32,750 bases of DNA from an uncultured Clostridia bacterium (GTDB lineage Bacteria; Bacillota; Clostridia; TANB77; CAG-508): assembly GCA_947631315.1 (NCBI GenBank), contig CANRLA010000003.1, positions 1 through 32,750 of the forward strand, written 5' to 3'. Both the position numbers and the translations under genes were made by a program. Each line of letters starts with the position of its first letter. The stretch's first letter is position 1. The notes under the pieces are model-generated. The model was not told where the DNA came from, ran no database searches, and saw nothing but the letters and a program-made list of their open reading frames with translations. Positions 9,033 through 18,976 of this stretch are shown here, one piece after another.

Positions 9033-12000
9033 TTAGTTATTTTTTCCTTGTGTTATTACTAATCTTTTTAATAATAATAAGTCTGTTACTGTAATTTCGC
9101 CATCTTTGTTTATGTCTGCTGCTATAAATTGATCATCTTTTAAAATCCAATCTTCATTTGTTCCTGCTACTAAATGTCTTGTCACTTGTAATATATCTGT
9201 TTCTGAAATCTCTCCATCTTTATTGGTATCTCCTAAGATATTTTCATCAGTTTCTCCTGGAGTTTTAATCCAATCAACATTAGCTACAGCTGTCCCTTGA
9301 TTTCCTGCTTCATCTTCAAATTCAAATGTGAAAGTTCCATTCTTTGTGAATGTATAGTTTCTAGCCATATTGTTATTTGTAATAATTATGTTTTCACTTT
9401 CATTTGCTAAGCTAACTGTTACTGGCTCTTCTGTTTCTTCTTGAATACTATATACAACTTCAGCTGTTGGTGCTGTTTTGTCTATCCAGCTAACCTTTGC
9501 TGTATGCTCTTTTATGTCTGAATCGTCAGCGTCATTAGCATCTTTATATCTGAATGTAAATTCATTATTTTCATTAAATGTATATGCTTTAGAATCGTGA
9601 TTTACTATTGCAACTTTCATGCTCTCTACTTCTTCTTCTGCGTTTGCATTTTGGTTAATCATGTATGGGTTAATTGTTGCAACTACATTTTTGTTTGTTG
9701 TTCTTGTTATATCATAAGATATATCACTTGCTATTATATTTCCATCTTCAAGATAATCTGCTTTTATAGATTTGTAAGCTATGTTGCTTGCTTTATCAAG
9801 AAGTTTAAATTGATAATTTCCACTTTCTTCAAATGTATATTCTAATGGGTTTGCTTTTACTTGTTTTAATCCTCTCATTGCTTCTTCTGCATCATCAGGT
9901 ATATCTTGAGCACTTATGCTAACTCCATTTTTGTCAAGATATTCTTCGCCTTTTACTTCACCGTTTTCCATTGTTGTTACATAATATCCAACATCTTCTG
10001 CTTTTCCTGTTGTATTTGTATATATTATTCTTGTGATTATTCCTTCTTCATTTAATTCTTCTACTTTATAAATATTTCCTGAAGCATTTAAGTAAGAAAT
10101 TTTATTAACTTTTCCATCATTTACTTCAACATAGTTTATCTTTTTATCTTCATTATCTAATAAGTAAACATCTTCACTTATGCTATCTAGTAAGATACGT
10201 AATTTTTTATTTCCATCTAATTTATAATTAACATCTGCTGTTGGTCCGTTTGTGTCTATCCAGTCTACCTTAGCATAAGCTGTGCCTTTATTTCCGTTCT
10301 TGTCTTCAAATTCAAATGTGAAGTCTGTATTTTCTTTAAATATATAAGTATCGCTTCCGTTATTATTTGTTATTGTAATTTCTGTACTTGGATTAACAAG
10401 TTTTGCTATTACATAGTCTTTCGTTAATTCTCTAGTACTATATTCTATTTCTGCTGTTGGTTTTGTTCTGTCAATTTTTGTTGTATCTTCATATAGATTT
10501 ATCATTGCTATTGATGCGAACATATCGTATGTTTCTAATCTTAATCTGACATATTTTGCTTTAACACTATCATCAAAATCTATTGTTCTTAATGCAATAT
10601 TCTTTTCAAAGTCTTCACTTTTCTTAACTTCTGTCCATTCTTTTCCGTCCATGCTTACTAATATTGTTGCATTTTTTATGTAATCTGGGTCATTATCTTT
10701 ATATTTTGTTTGTATAAATTCTACTGCTGATATATATTTTGGATAGTTTAATTCAACTGTAATATATGTGTCTACATTATTTTTTATAATATCTTCAGCA
10801 AAGTTTGTGTGCCATAATGTATGTATGTTTCCATCTATTGCATTTGGTGCATAATATGGTCTCTTACTATCAAGTGATTGAGTTGAATATCCTGTTCTTT
10901 CTTCATCTTCAGTCTTATTGTCCGGATAATCTTTAATTGATAAGTTTGAAACACTTATATATTTTCTATTCTCAGGTTGATTATCCTCAGTAAATTCATA
11001 TACTTCTGATGGTGCACTTGCAAGTTTATTTCCTGTAGGTGTTTGTCTTACTTGTAGTGTTTTATTTCCAGTTAAATCAGGTGAAGATGTTTTAAATGAT
11101 TTCCAGTTATCACCTTCTTTATAACGCCATTGTGTTTTTTCTATATCTATACCAATTAGACGATTTTCTAGGTCGTTAGCATATAAATTAGTTGGTAAAG
11201 TTTGCTCTTCTATCTCTATTTTGTATATATTTGCTTCTGAATAATCAGTTCCAACTATATGAACATATATGTCATTTTCTGCTGTAATACTGTTAACTTC
11301 GTCTTTGCTAAGTTTTAATTTATGTTCTGCATCTGCATCAAATGATACTTCTTTCCATTTACTCTTATCATCTATAGTGTCTTTTCCACTTAAGTTGTAG
11401 TCCCAACGAACACCGGTACCATCAAAACGACTTGATAATACTATTTTTTCTGCATCTACTCCGTCAAATGAGAAGCTTGCAAGTGATGTGTCTGTTTGAC
11501 CTAATAAGAAGTTTGCTACTGTTCTTGTTATTCCTGGTTGATATACTTTATATGTTGCAGGATCTTTCGCTGTGTCGTCACTTAAGTTCTTTCCTTGTGT
11601 TAATAAGTCTGTTTCTAAAAGTGTAAATCTAAATGAATAATCTACTGTTTTGATTTTTCCTTCAATTTGGTCTAATAAGTTTTTCATTGGTAGTGGATAT
11701 GGCATTAATGCATTTCCTAATTCTACTGCTAATTCATAGTAGTCTTTGTCCGCTTTCGCTAGACTTCCTTCGTATGCATTATATGTATTTATTAATCCCC
11801 ACCAAGCATCTATATTAATTTTTTGTACTTTTAATGCTTCTCTATAGATTTCTTCTTGTTTCTTTAAGTCACCTTTATATATATCTGCTGTCATCATAAT
11901 TTTTTCAGCTTTTTCATAATTTGCATAATCATTTATAGCTTCTTGTGATAACATCATATATGTTGCAGCCCAGCCACTAACATAAGAATCGTTACCCCAT

Positions 12001-13775
12001 CCTAAAGGCATTCTTGTTTGCATCTTTTCACTAGCTCCTGATTGAGCCCATCCTGATACGTCATTGTCCATTGACCAGTAACCTTTTCCATTTGCATCTT
12101 TTCTATAGTAAATGATTGCTGCGTGTCCTGGTTGACTTATAACTGATGCTGGAGTACCATGTGCTGCACGGATATGGCAACCTAATTTTGATATACCACC
12201 ACAAACTGCTCCTGTTCCATATGAGTTTCTCATACTCATCCATGCTTTATATACTTTGTCCACTACTGTTCCATCTTCTTTTACATCTCCTGTATATGAT
12301 ACATGGTATTCGCTGAATATTCCTTCAAATAATTTATCCCATTCAGCCATTTTCTTTTCAGGGTCATGGAAAATTGGATTATCAAAGTTTGGCCATACAT
12401 AAGCAATATATGTATGAGGTTGTAAATATTTTTCTGGATTTTCGTCTTTATGTTCATCTATTCTTTTTTGTGTATAAGCATTGAACCACTCTAATTCTTC
12501 ATCATCTGTAATGTTATTCATTACATAACGCATTTCTTCAACTTTTAATGCTTCAAACCATTGTCCTTGGTCTTGAGTTTCACTTACTTTGAATTTTCCT
12601 CCGTCATATAATTTCTTATATATTGCATAACGATTTACAGAATCTGATCTATTTGCAGGGTGGTCAATTTGAGCCCAATATCCAACTTTTGTTGCATGAG
12701 TTAATGAAAGTGAAATTGCCATCTTTCTATAAACATCACCTTTTGTTAAGCTTGGTTCCCATGGGTTGTTTGTTAGCTCTGTTTTATCAAAATCTTCATG
12801 ATAAGCATTGTAAAGTCTTGTAAGTTCTTTTATTGAATTATAGTAACTTCCGCCATCAGGTTCTCCACCTAATACATACAAGCGAAGAGTTTTTAAATCA
12901 TTCATTAACCATCTAACAGTTTCTTTATATTGTTCATCTTGTTTAACTATTGCTTGTAAAAGGTCATAACCTACTGCATTTACAAATGTTCTTTGTAATA
13001 AAGTTTGTTCATAATCATTTATTTGTTGTTCTAAAGTTTTGTCTTTTAATTCATTATCATATTGTTCTACTGTTTTAATAAAATCAGCATCTTCCATTGT
13101 AGGTTCTTCATATCCATCTTTATATAATCTCGGATTTGCATAAACAGCATGGTCTGAAGAATTGCTTCCAATACAATCACATTCTAATTTTAAATATTTT
13201 GCACCTGTAACATCTATTGTTAATTTTTCCGCATTTTTATCTCCTTTTAATGCGTTTGGATTTTCTGATGTTTTTAGTGTCCAGTTTTGTTTATCATCAG
13301 ATGTGTATATTTTGAATTTAACACCATTTCCTTGATTTCCACGACTTTCATCAATACCAACATATGTACTGAATTTATCAAATCCATAATCACCAATATC
13401 ATATACTAGTGTTGAATTTGCGTGCGCAGAAATTCCTTTTAAAAAGTATGTTTTTTCTCCATCTATTAATAAAGTGATTAGTCCATGGTTATATTTTGTT
13501 TCTAAGTTACTGTCTAATGTAATACTTCCCCATCCTACTTTTGAATCTTCTTTAATATATTCAATGTCAGATAAATATTTGCTCATCTCATTAGAAACTG
13601 TTGCTGCTAGATATTTACCTTCCTTTTCACTTAATGTTGTTGTCTCAGATTTTTGACTGATATTTAAGTATTGAGCACAGACTTTAATTGAAAAAAATAA
13701 AATAAAAAATAAAATAGAACTAGCAACTAGTTTGTTCAAAATTTTTTCTGTTTTAAATTTTAATTTGTTTTTCAC
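9033..13775 (-). CDS. Large secreted multidomain protein: NPCBM, central transglutaminase-like papain-fold region, F5/8 type C (discoidin), Ig-like repeats, C-terminal type I dockerin
   Basis: NPCBM-like DSKVGWGSITLDSN...LIDGEKTYFLKGISAHANSTLVYDIG; CGGISKLGCHIRAAHGTPASVISQPGHAAIIYY...YWSMDND with Cys/His/Asp order; discoidin-like APNAIDGNIHTLWHTNF...YVRLRLETYD; dockerin DTNKDGEISETDILQVTRHL...DINKDGEITVTDLLLLKRLV. GTG start after AAAGGGGG. Confidence 0.85.
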   Translation of the reverse strand: MKNKLKFKTEKILNKLVASSILFFILFFSIKVCAQYLNISQKSETTTLSEKEGKYLAATVSNEMSKYLSDIEYIKEDSKVGWGSITLDSNLETKYNHGLITLLIDGEKTYFLKGISAHANSTLVYDIGDYGFDKFSTYVGIDESRGNQGNGVKFKIYTSDDKQNWTLKTSENPNALKGDKNAEKLTIDVTGAKYLKLECDCIGSNSSDHAVYANPRLYKDGYEEPTMEDADFIKTVEQYDNELKDKTLEQQINDYEQTLLQRTFVNAVGYDLLQAIVKQDEQYKETVRWLMNDLKTLRLYVLGGEPDGGSYYNSIKELTRLYNAYHEDFDKTELTNNPWEPSLTKGDVYRKMAISLSLTHATKVGYWAQIDHPANRSDSVNRYAIYKKLYDGGKFKVSETQDQGQWFEALKVEEMRYVMNNITDDEELEWFNAYTQKRIDEHKDENPEKYLQPHTYIAYVWPNFDNPIFHDPEKKMAEWDKLFEGIFSEYHVSYTGDVKEDGTVVDKVYKAWMSMRNSYGTGAVCGGISKLGCHIRAAHGTPASVISQPGHAAIIYYRKDANGKGYWSMDNDVSGWAQSGASEKMQTRMPLGWGNDSYVSGWAATYMMLSQEAINDYANYEKAEKIMMTADIYKGDLKKQEEIYREALKVQKINIDAWWGLINTYNAYEGSLAKADKDYYELAVELGNALMPYPLPMKNLLDQIEGKIKTVDYSFRFTLLETDLLTQGKNLSDDTAKDPATYKVYQPGITRTVANFLLGQTDTSLASFSFDGVDAEKIVLSSRFDGTGVRWDYNLSGKDTIDDKSKWKEVSFDADAEHKLKLSKDEVNSITAENDIYVHIVGTDYSEANIYKIEIEEQTLPTNLYANDLENRLIGIDIEKTQWRYKEGDNWKSFKTSSPDLTGNKTLQVRQTPTGNKLASAPSEVYEFTEDNQPENRKYISVSNLSIKDYPDNKTEDEERTGYSTQSLDSKRPYYAPNAIDGNIHTLWHTNFAEDIIKNNVDTYITVELNYPKYISAVEFIQTKYKDNDPDYIKNATILVSMDGKEWTEVKKSEDFEKNIALRTIDFDDSVKAKYVRLRLETYDMFASIAMINLYEDTTKIDRTKPTAEIEYSTRELTKDYVIAKLVNPSTEITITNNNGSDTYIFKENTDFTFEFEDKNGNKGTAYAKVDWIDTNGPTADVNYKLDGNKKLRILLDSISEDVYLLDNEDKKINYVEVNDGKVNKISYLNASGNIYKVEELNEEGIITRIIYTNTTGKAEDVGYYVTTMENGEVKGEEYLDKNGVSISAQDIPDDAEEAMRGLKQVKANPLEYTFEESGNYQFKLLDKASNIAYKSIKADYLEDGNIIASDISYDITRTTNKNVVATINPYMINQNANAEEEVESMKVAIVNHDSKAYTFNENNEFTFRYKDANDADDSDIKEHTAKVSWIDKTAPTAEVVYSIQEETEEPVTVSLANESENIIITNNNMARNYTFTKNGTFTFEFEDEAGNQGTAVANVDWIKTPGETDENILGDTNKDGEISETDILQVTRHLVAGTNEDWILKDDQFIAADINKDGEITVTDLLLLKRLVITQGKNN

Positions 13776-13885
13776 AACAAAACCCCCTTTATATGATAAT
13801 ATTATTATATAAATTATAACATATTTTAGTATTTGTGTAAATATTTTTTACTAATCTTGTTGTTGTTTAGCAAATTTTTATTTGA

Positions 13886-15155
13886 ATTTCCGTTTTTTAT
13901 TAAAAACCTGATATAAGTGTGGTGATATAATATTAATATGTTTTCTTATGATGAAAGGAAAAATTATGAAAAAATGGAAACATATTAATTTTGAACAAAG
14001 GAAAACTATTGTATCAGGTATTACTCATAATAAAAAATTATGTGAAATTGCAACTATCTTGAATCTAGACCCAACTTCTATTTCTAAAGAAGTTAAAAGA
14101 AATCGTACTTTATCTAAATATGGTAGGACTTCTCAAGAATGCCCTTTATTATCTAGATGGCCTTACGTTTGTACTAATTGTAATAAAAAATATACATCTT
14201 GTCATTTTAACCAATATAGATATGATTCTAAGGTTGCTCAAAATAATGCAGATTGCAATCTAATTAACTCTAGAAAAGGTATTGATATTTCTTCTGAAGA
14301 CTTTAAAGAACTAGATCTTATTATTAAAAATGGTGTTGATAACAATAAATCAATTTACCAAATTAAAATTGAAAATTCTGATAAAGTAACAAAATCATTA
14401 ACTACTTTATACAGATATATTGATAAAGGTTATTTAACAACTAAGAAAATTGATTTACCTTTTGCTGTAACTTACAAAAAAAGAAAATATAAAAGTAAGT
14501 ACAACTACTCTGACAATATAATAGACAGAAGTAATCATACTTACCTTGATTATCTTGCATACATACATAATCACCCAAATTCGTATGTATGGCAATTAGA
14601 CTTTCTTGGTTCAATTAAGAAAGACTCTAAGTCTATTTTAACACTTTCTTTACCTAATTTGCAATTCTCTATCATTGAAATAATAAATCTTCCCAATTCT
14701 TCTAAAGTCGTTTCATTCTTTGACTACATTGAAAATAAAATTGGAACAGATGCTTTCTTAGATTTATTCCCTGTTATTCTTACTGATAGAGATCCTTGTT
14801 TTAATGACTATGATGGCATTTGTTTTTCAAAAAATACTGGCGAAGAAAGATGCAAGTTATTTTATTGCGACCCTTATGTGTCAAATCAAAAGCCAAATGT
14901 TGAGAACATTAATAAACAATTAAGAAAATTTTTTCCTAAGGGAAAATCTGTTGATAATTATACATCTAAAGACATAAAAGAAAAGAATTTTATACTTTTA
15001 GATACTCCTCTTAAATCTTTAGATTCATTTACACCAAAACAAGCTTTTATAAAAGTATTTAGTGAAGAATTATTTAATAACTTATTAAAATAATTCAAAT
15101 TAATTATAATCATAAGAAAACATATAAACTGAAATAAGTCTGAAAAAACGGAAAT
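13886..15155 (+). mobile_element. IS30-family insertion sequence (ends approximate)
   Basis: Transposase flanked by inverted repeats: ATTTCCGTTTTTT (13886-13898) vs AAAAAACGGAAAT (15143-15155), and ATATGTTTTCTTATGAT (13936-13952) vs its reverse complement (15109-15125). Confidence 0.7.
13966..15093 (+). CDS. IS30-family transposase
   Basis: HTH region KHINFEQRKTIVSGI...ATILNLDPTSISKEVKRNR; catalytic WQLDFLG, LTDRDPCF, KPNVENINKQLRKFFPKG. Confidence 0.9.
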   Translation: MKKWKHINFEQRKTIVSGITHNKKLCEIATILNLDPTSISKEVKRNRTLSKYGRTSQECPLLSRWPYVCTNCNKKYTSCHFNQYRYDSKVAQNNADCNLINSRKGIDISSEDFKELDLIIKNGVDNNKSIYQIKIENSDKVTKSLTTLYRYIDKGYLTTKKIDLPFAVTYKKRKYKSKYNYSDNIIDRSNHTYLDYLAYIHNHPNSYVWQLDFLGSIKKDSKSILTLSLPNLQFSIIEIINLPNSSKVVSFFDYIENKIGTDAFLDLFPVILTDRDPCFNDYDGICFSKNTGEERCKLFYCDPYVSNQKPNVENINKQLRKFFPKGKSVDNYTSKDIKEKNFILLDTPLKSLDSFTPKQAFIKVFSEELFNNLLK

Positions 15156-15290
15156 AAAGCCGTTTATTTGTCATGCTTATTTTTCTATATTTTAATTAAA
15201 ATTTAATATTTTTTTCAGCTTTATTTCCGTTTTATTACTTAAAAACTGTAATAAATCTGAATAATGCAAAAACCTTTTATTTTCCGGAAA

Positions 15291-17075
15291 TTACTCTGAA
15301 AATTTGCGATCTTGTTGTTGTTTTTCTACTTCTAAATATGGCAATAGCTCATTAAATATTTTTCCTCCAACCGGTGCTGCTACTCCACCTCCTTGATGAC
15401 CTCCTTCTCCTGTTGGATTATATAGTGTAACTAAAAGCACTACTTGAGGATTTTCTATTGGTGCAACTCCGATAAAAGATGTTACATATTTTCCAGTATT
15501 GACCCCATCTTCTGATGTTCCAGTTTTTCCTCCAATGTTATATCCTTCAACTTTTGCATTTTTTCCAGTTCCTTCTGCTACAACAGTTTGCATCATGCTT
15601 AATACATCTTTAGAAGTTTTCTCAGATATAACTCTTTCCCCTGTTTCTACAGGTATTTCTGTTACTTTAGGATTTCCATTTTCATCTTTTTCGCTACTAC
15701 TTATAATACTTTTTACTAAATGTGGTTTTATATAAACTCCTTTGTTAGCAATTGTGGAAAGCATTGTTACCATTTGAATTGGAGTTATTTCAAATCTTTG
15801 TCCAAACGCTATTGTTCCAAGTTCTACTGGTCCAACTTTTTCCTCTTTTAAGAATATAGAACCTGCTTCTCCTGGTATATCTATTCCAGTTGTATGAAAA
15901 AATCCAAACTTTCGTAAATAGCTATAATATGTTTTTACTCCCAATTTTTGTCCTAATCCAATAAATACTGGATTACAAGAATTCATTAATGCGTCTCTTA
16001 AACTTTCGCTTCCATGTGGTCTATAATATCTCCAGCATTTCATCTTTACTCCGGCAACATCAATATAACCCGTACAACAAAATTCTCCTGCTTTATCAGT
16101 AGTTGTTATGCCTTCTTCTAAAGCACTTGATGCAGTTACTAATTTAAAAGTTGATCCTGGCTCATAAGTATCTGATATTGCTTTATTTCTCCAAAGTGCC
16201 TGCATTTGCTTTGATTGATCTTCTTTTGATAAACTTTCATCTACTGCAAATGGGTCGTTTAGGTTATAATCAGGATATCCAGCCATAGCTAATATATCCC
16301 CATTTTGTGGATTCATTATTACAATGTTTCCACCATCTGTACACTTATTGTCTATACATGCTTCTTTAAGATGCTTTTCTGCTATTCCTTGAATTGTTGC
16401 ATCTATTGTTAAAACCAAATCATCACCATTTACTGGGTCTATATATTCTTCTGACGTATCATCAATTTGACTACCAGCTGCATCTGTTATTCTACTTATA
16501 TAACCTTTTGTTCCTTTTAAATTTTCTTCATATTTTGCTTCAATTCCTGAAAGACCCTGATTATCACTACCGCAAAATCCTATTACTTGAGAAGCTAGAT
16601 TATTGTATGGATAATATCTTTTTGTATCCTCATCTATGTTAACTCCCTGTGAAATACCATTTTCATCCAGCCATTCTCTTAGCATATTTGCCTTTTCATT
16701 ATCAACTTTACTAGCTATTTTCTCTATTGATGAACGCTTACTTACCTTTTTTAGTGTTTTTTCATAATCTAATTCAAATAGCTCTGAGAGCTTTCTTGCT
16801 ACTTTTTCTTTGTCCTGTATTACTGTTGGATTTACAGTTATTGTTTGAACTGTACTACTTACTGCTAATACTTTTTCTCCTGTTGCGTCATATATAGTTC
16901 CTCTTTTGGGATTTACACTTCTATCAGATGTTTGTTGTAAATATGCCCTCCTTTTAAGTTCACTTCCTTCTACAAATTGCAAATATCCTATTCTAAATAA
17001 TAATAGACACAATATTATTATTGTTAGTAACATCGAATTTCTCATCCTTTTTTTTAGTGACTTTTTTCCTATCAT
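15291..17075 (-). CDS. Class B penicillin-binding protein, FtsI/SpoVD-like transpeptidase, no PASTA tail
   Basis: STFK, SCN and KTGT motifs; N-terminal TM and PBP dimerization region RGTIYDATGEKVLA; lies in dcw context. Confidence 0.9.
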   Translation of the reverse strand: MIGKKSLKKRMRNSMLLTIIILCLLLFRIGYLQFVEGSELKRRAYLQQTSDRSVNPKRGTIYDATGEKVLAVSSTVQTITVNPTVIQDKEKVARKLSELFELDYEKTLKKVSKRSSIEKIASKVDNEKANMLREWLDENGISQGVNIDEDTKRYYPYNNLASQVIGFCGSDNQGLSGIEAKYEENLKGTKGYISRITDAAGSQIDDTSEEYIDPVNGDDLVLTIDATIQGIAEKHLKEACIDNKCTDGGNIVIMNPQNGDILAMAGYPDYNLNDPFAVDESLSKEDQSKQMQALWRNKAISDTYEPGSTFKLVTASSALEEGITTTDKAGEFCCTGYIDVAGVKMKCWRYYRPHGSESLRDALMNSCNPVFIGLGQKLGVKTYYSYLRKFGFFHTTGIDIPGEAGSIFLKEEKVGPVELGTIAFGQRFEITPIQMVTMLSTIANKGVYIKPHLVKSIISSSEKDENGNPKVTEIPVETGERVISEKTSKDVLSMMQTVVAEGTGKNAKVEGYNIGGKTGTSEDGVNTGKYVTSFIGVAPIENPQVVLLVTLYNPTGEGGHQGGGVAAPVGGKIFNELLPYLEVEKQQQDRKFSE

Positions 17076-17287
17076 ACCTACACATTTAAAATAAACGAAT
17101 ATAAATTCGTTGTATTTTTCTCCTTATAAATATTTAGATTTTAATAAAATCTATAAACTCTTTATAAAGATTATTATTTTGTTTTTAATTTTATGATTTT
17201 TGTTTAATTTATAATTTTAATAAATTTTCTCAATTTCTTTTTTAAGCTAAATTAATTTGCTATTGGTTTAAAAAAATTTTAACAATT

Positions 17288-17338
17288 AAAATAGACACTT
17301 TTTAGATGTAAACTTTGCATCTAAAAGCGTCTATTTTT
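17288..17338 (-). terminator. Strong ~20-bp imperfect hairpin between ftsL and ftsI
   Basis: AAAATAGACACTTTTTAGATG...CATCTAAAAGCGTCTATTTT with one G-T pair and one bulge. Confidence 0.6.
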
Positions 17339-17388
17339 CATTATTTGATTTCTATTATATTATTTTTTCTGTTTACTTTTTGGTGTTT

Positions 17389-17895
17389 TTATTGCTCTCC
17401 TTTAAGTGTTTTTAATAATTTTTGCCACCAGCTATCTTCTTCATTATTTTCTGTGTCTGTCGATGATTCAACATAGTCTTTCTTTTGAAGTGTAATATAA
17501 ACTTTTTGATTATTGTCTAATTTCTGCATTCCTAATTTTTCTTTTGCTGCTTGTTCAATATTATTAATGTTCATTCCTTGTTCTATGCTTACTTTAAGTT
17601 GTGCATTTTGTTTTTGAAGTTCGGCTAAACTTGCTTTCAAACTTTCTTTTTGTGAAAATCTTGAGTTTATTAGAGCATATCTATAACTTATGGTTAATAA
17701 CAACACGAATACTATTCCTATTTCTATAATATGCTTTACATTTTTTCTTTTTTCTATTACTTGTGCTTTTCTTATTTTTTTTCTAATATCATCTTTATTA
17801 TGTACAGTATTTTCTTTTTTCTTAGTTCTTTTTCGCACTGGTTCTATTGGTTCTTCTTTTCTAGGACTAGTTTCATACTCATAGTAATTAATCAT
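17389..17895 (-). CDS. ftsL: FtsL/DivIC-like cell division protein
   Basis: Basic N-tail, single TM, coiled coil SLAELQKQNAQLKVSIEQGMNINNIEQAAKEKLGMQ; sits between rsmH and the PBP gene. Confidence 0.8.
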   Translation of the reverse strand: MINYYEYETSPRKEEPIEPVRKRTKKKENTVHNKDDIRKKIRKAQVIEKRKNVKHIIEIGIVFVLLLTISYRYALINSRFSQKESLKASLAELQKQNAQLKVSIEQGMNINNIEQAAKEKLGMQKLDNNQKVYITLQKKDYVESSTDTENNEEDSWWQKLLKTLKGEQ

Positions 17896-17981
17896 AAGTT
17901 ATCACCTCTTTTCTCTTTAGGTTTAGTTTTGTTGCTTGCTCTCTATTTTCTATTGTTTTTTACTTTATGTTTTCCATTATT

Positions 17982-18914
17982 TTAGTTTTTTTCATTTTTT
18001 TCAAATATTCTTAATTTTGCACTCTTTGCTCTTGGATTTTCTTGTAATTCTTCTTTGCTTGCTTCTATCGGCTTTTTATTAACTATATTTCCATAAGATT
18101 TATAACCACATATGCAATATGGCAAATCCTTTGGGCAAGTGCATTTCCCTTGAGCATCATTATATGCATTTTTTACTGCTCTATCTTCTAATGAGTGGAA
18201 TGTTATTATACATAATCTACCATTTTGATTTAATACATCAATTGAATTTCTAACTGTATCATACAATGGCTTTATTTCATTATTTACTTCTATTCTTATA
18301 GCTTGAAATGTTCTTTTTGCTGGATGTCCATCTTTTGAAAATGGTTTAGATTTTTCAATAATATCTGTAAGCATTTTTGTTGTAGTTATCTTTTCTTTTT
18401 TTCTATATTCACAAATATTTTTAGCAATTGATTTCGAAAATCTTTCTTCTCCATATTCATAAATTATTTTAGCTAGTTCTTCTTCTGAATAATTATTTAC
18501 GACATCCATTGCTGTAAATTTTTGGCTTTGATCCATTCTCATATCTAAAATATTATCACTATTATAACTAAAGCCTCTTTCTCTTTCATCTAATTGATAT
18601 GATGATACTCCTAGGTCCAATAATATTCCATCTACTTTATCTATATTAAGTTCTTTTAAAATATTTTTTATGTCATCATGATTTCCATGTACTAATTTAT
18701 AGTTTTTAAAAAATTTTAATTTTTCCTCTGCTACATTTAAAGCATCTATATCTCTATCTATGCCTATTAGTAAACCTTTATTTGATAACTTTTCTATTAT
18801 TTTTATGCTATGTCCTGCTCCACCTATTGTACCGTCTACATATATTCCATCAGGCTTTATATTAAGACCTTCTATACATTCATCTAATAAAACAGGAATA
18901 TGTTTAAATTCCAA
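17982..18914 (-). CDS. rsmH: 16S rRNA (cytosine1402-N4)-methyltransferase
   Basis: MEFKHIPVLLDECIEGLNIKPDGIYVDGTIGGAGHS; TTG start with AGAGGTG SD. Confidence 0.96.
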   Translation of the reverse strand: MEFKHIPVLLDECIEGLNIKPDGIYVDGTIGGAGHSIKIIEKLSNKGLLIGIDRDIDALNVAEEKLKFFKNYKLVHGNHDDIKNILKELNIDKVDGILLDLGVSSYQLDERERGFSYNSDNILDMRMDQSQKFTAMDVVNNYSEEELAKIIYEYGEERFSKSIAKNICEYRKKEKITTTKMLTDIIEKSKPFSKDGHPAKRTFQAIRIEVNNEIKPLYDTVRNSIDVLNQNGRLCIITFHSLEDRAVKNAYNDAQGKCTCPKDLPYCICGYKSYGNIVNKKPIEASKEELQENPRAKSAKLRIFEKNEKN

Positions 18915-18940
18915 AATAACACCTCTTTATAATTCCATTA

Positions 18941-18966
18941 GTTGGCATATATAAATATATGCCAAC
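18941..18966. promoter_or_regulatory. Perfect 26-nt palindrome upstream of the rsmH RBS
   Basis: GTTGGCATATAT-AA-ATATATGCCAAC, 27 nt upstream of the start codon. Confidence 0.7.
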
Positions 18967-18976
18967 TTTACTTTTA

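Noticed and set aside
15291-17075. SpoVD as opposed to FtsI assignment
   Set aside because: No PASTA domain visible and position fits either; a specific gene symbol cannot be supported.
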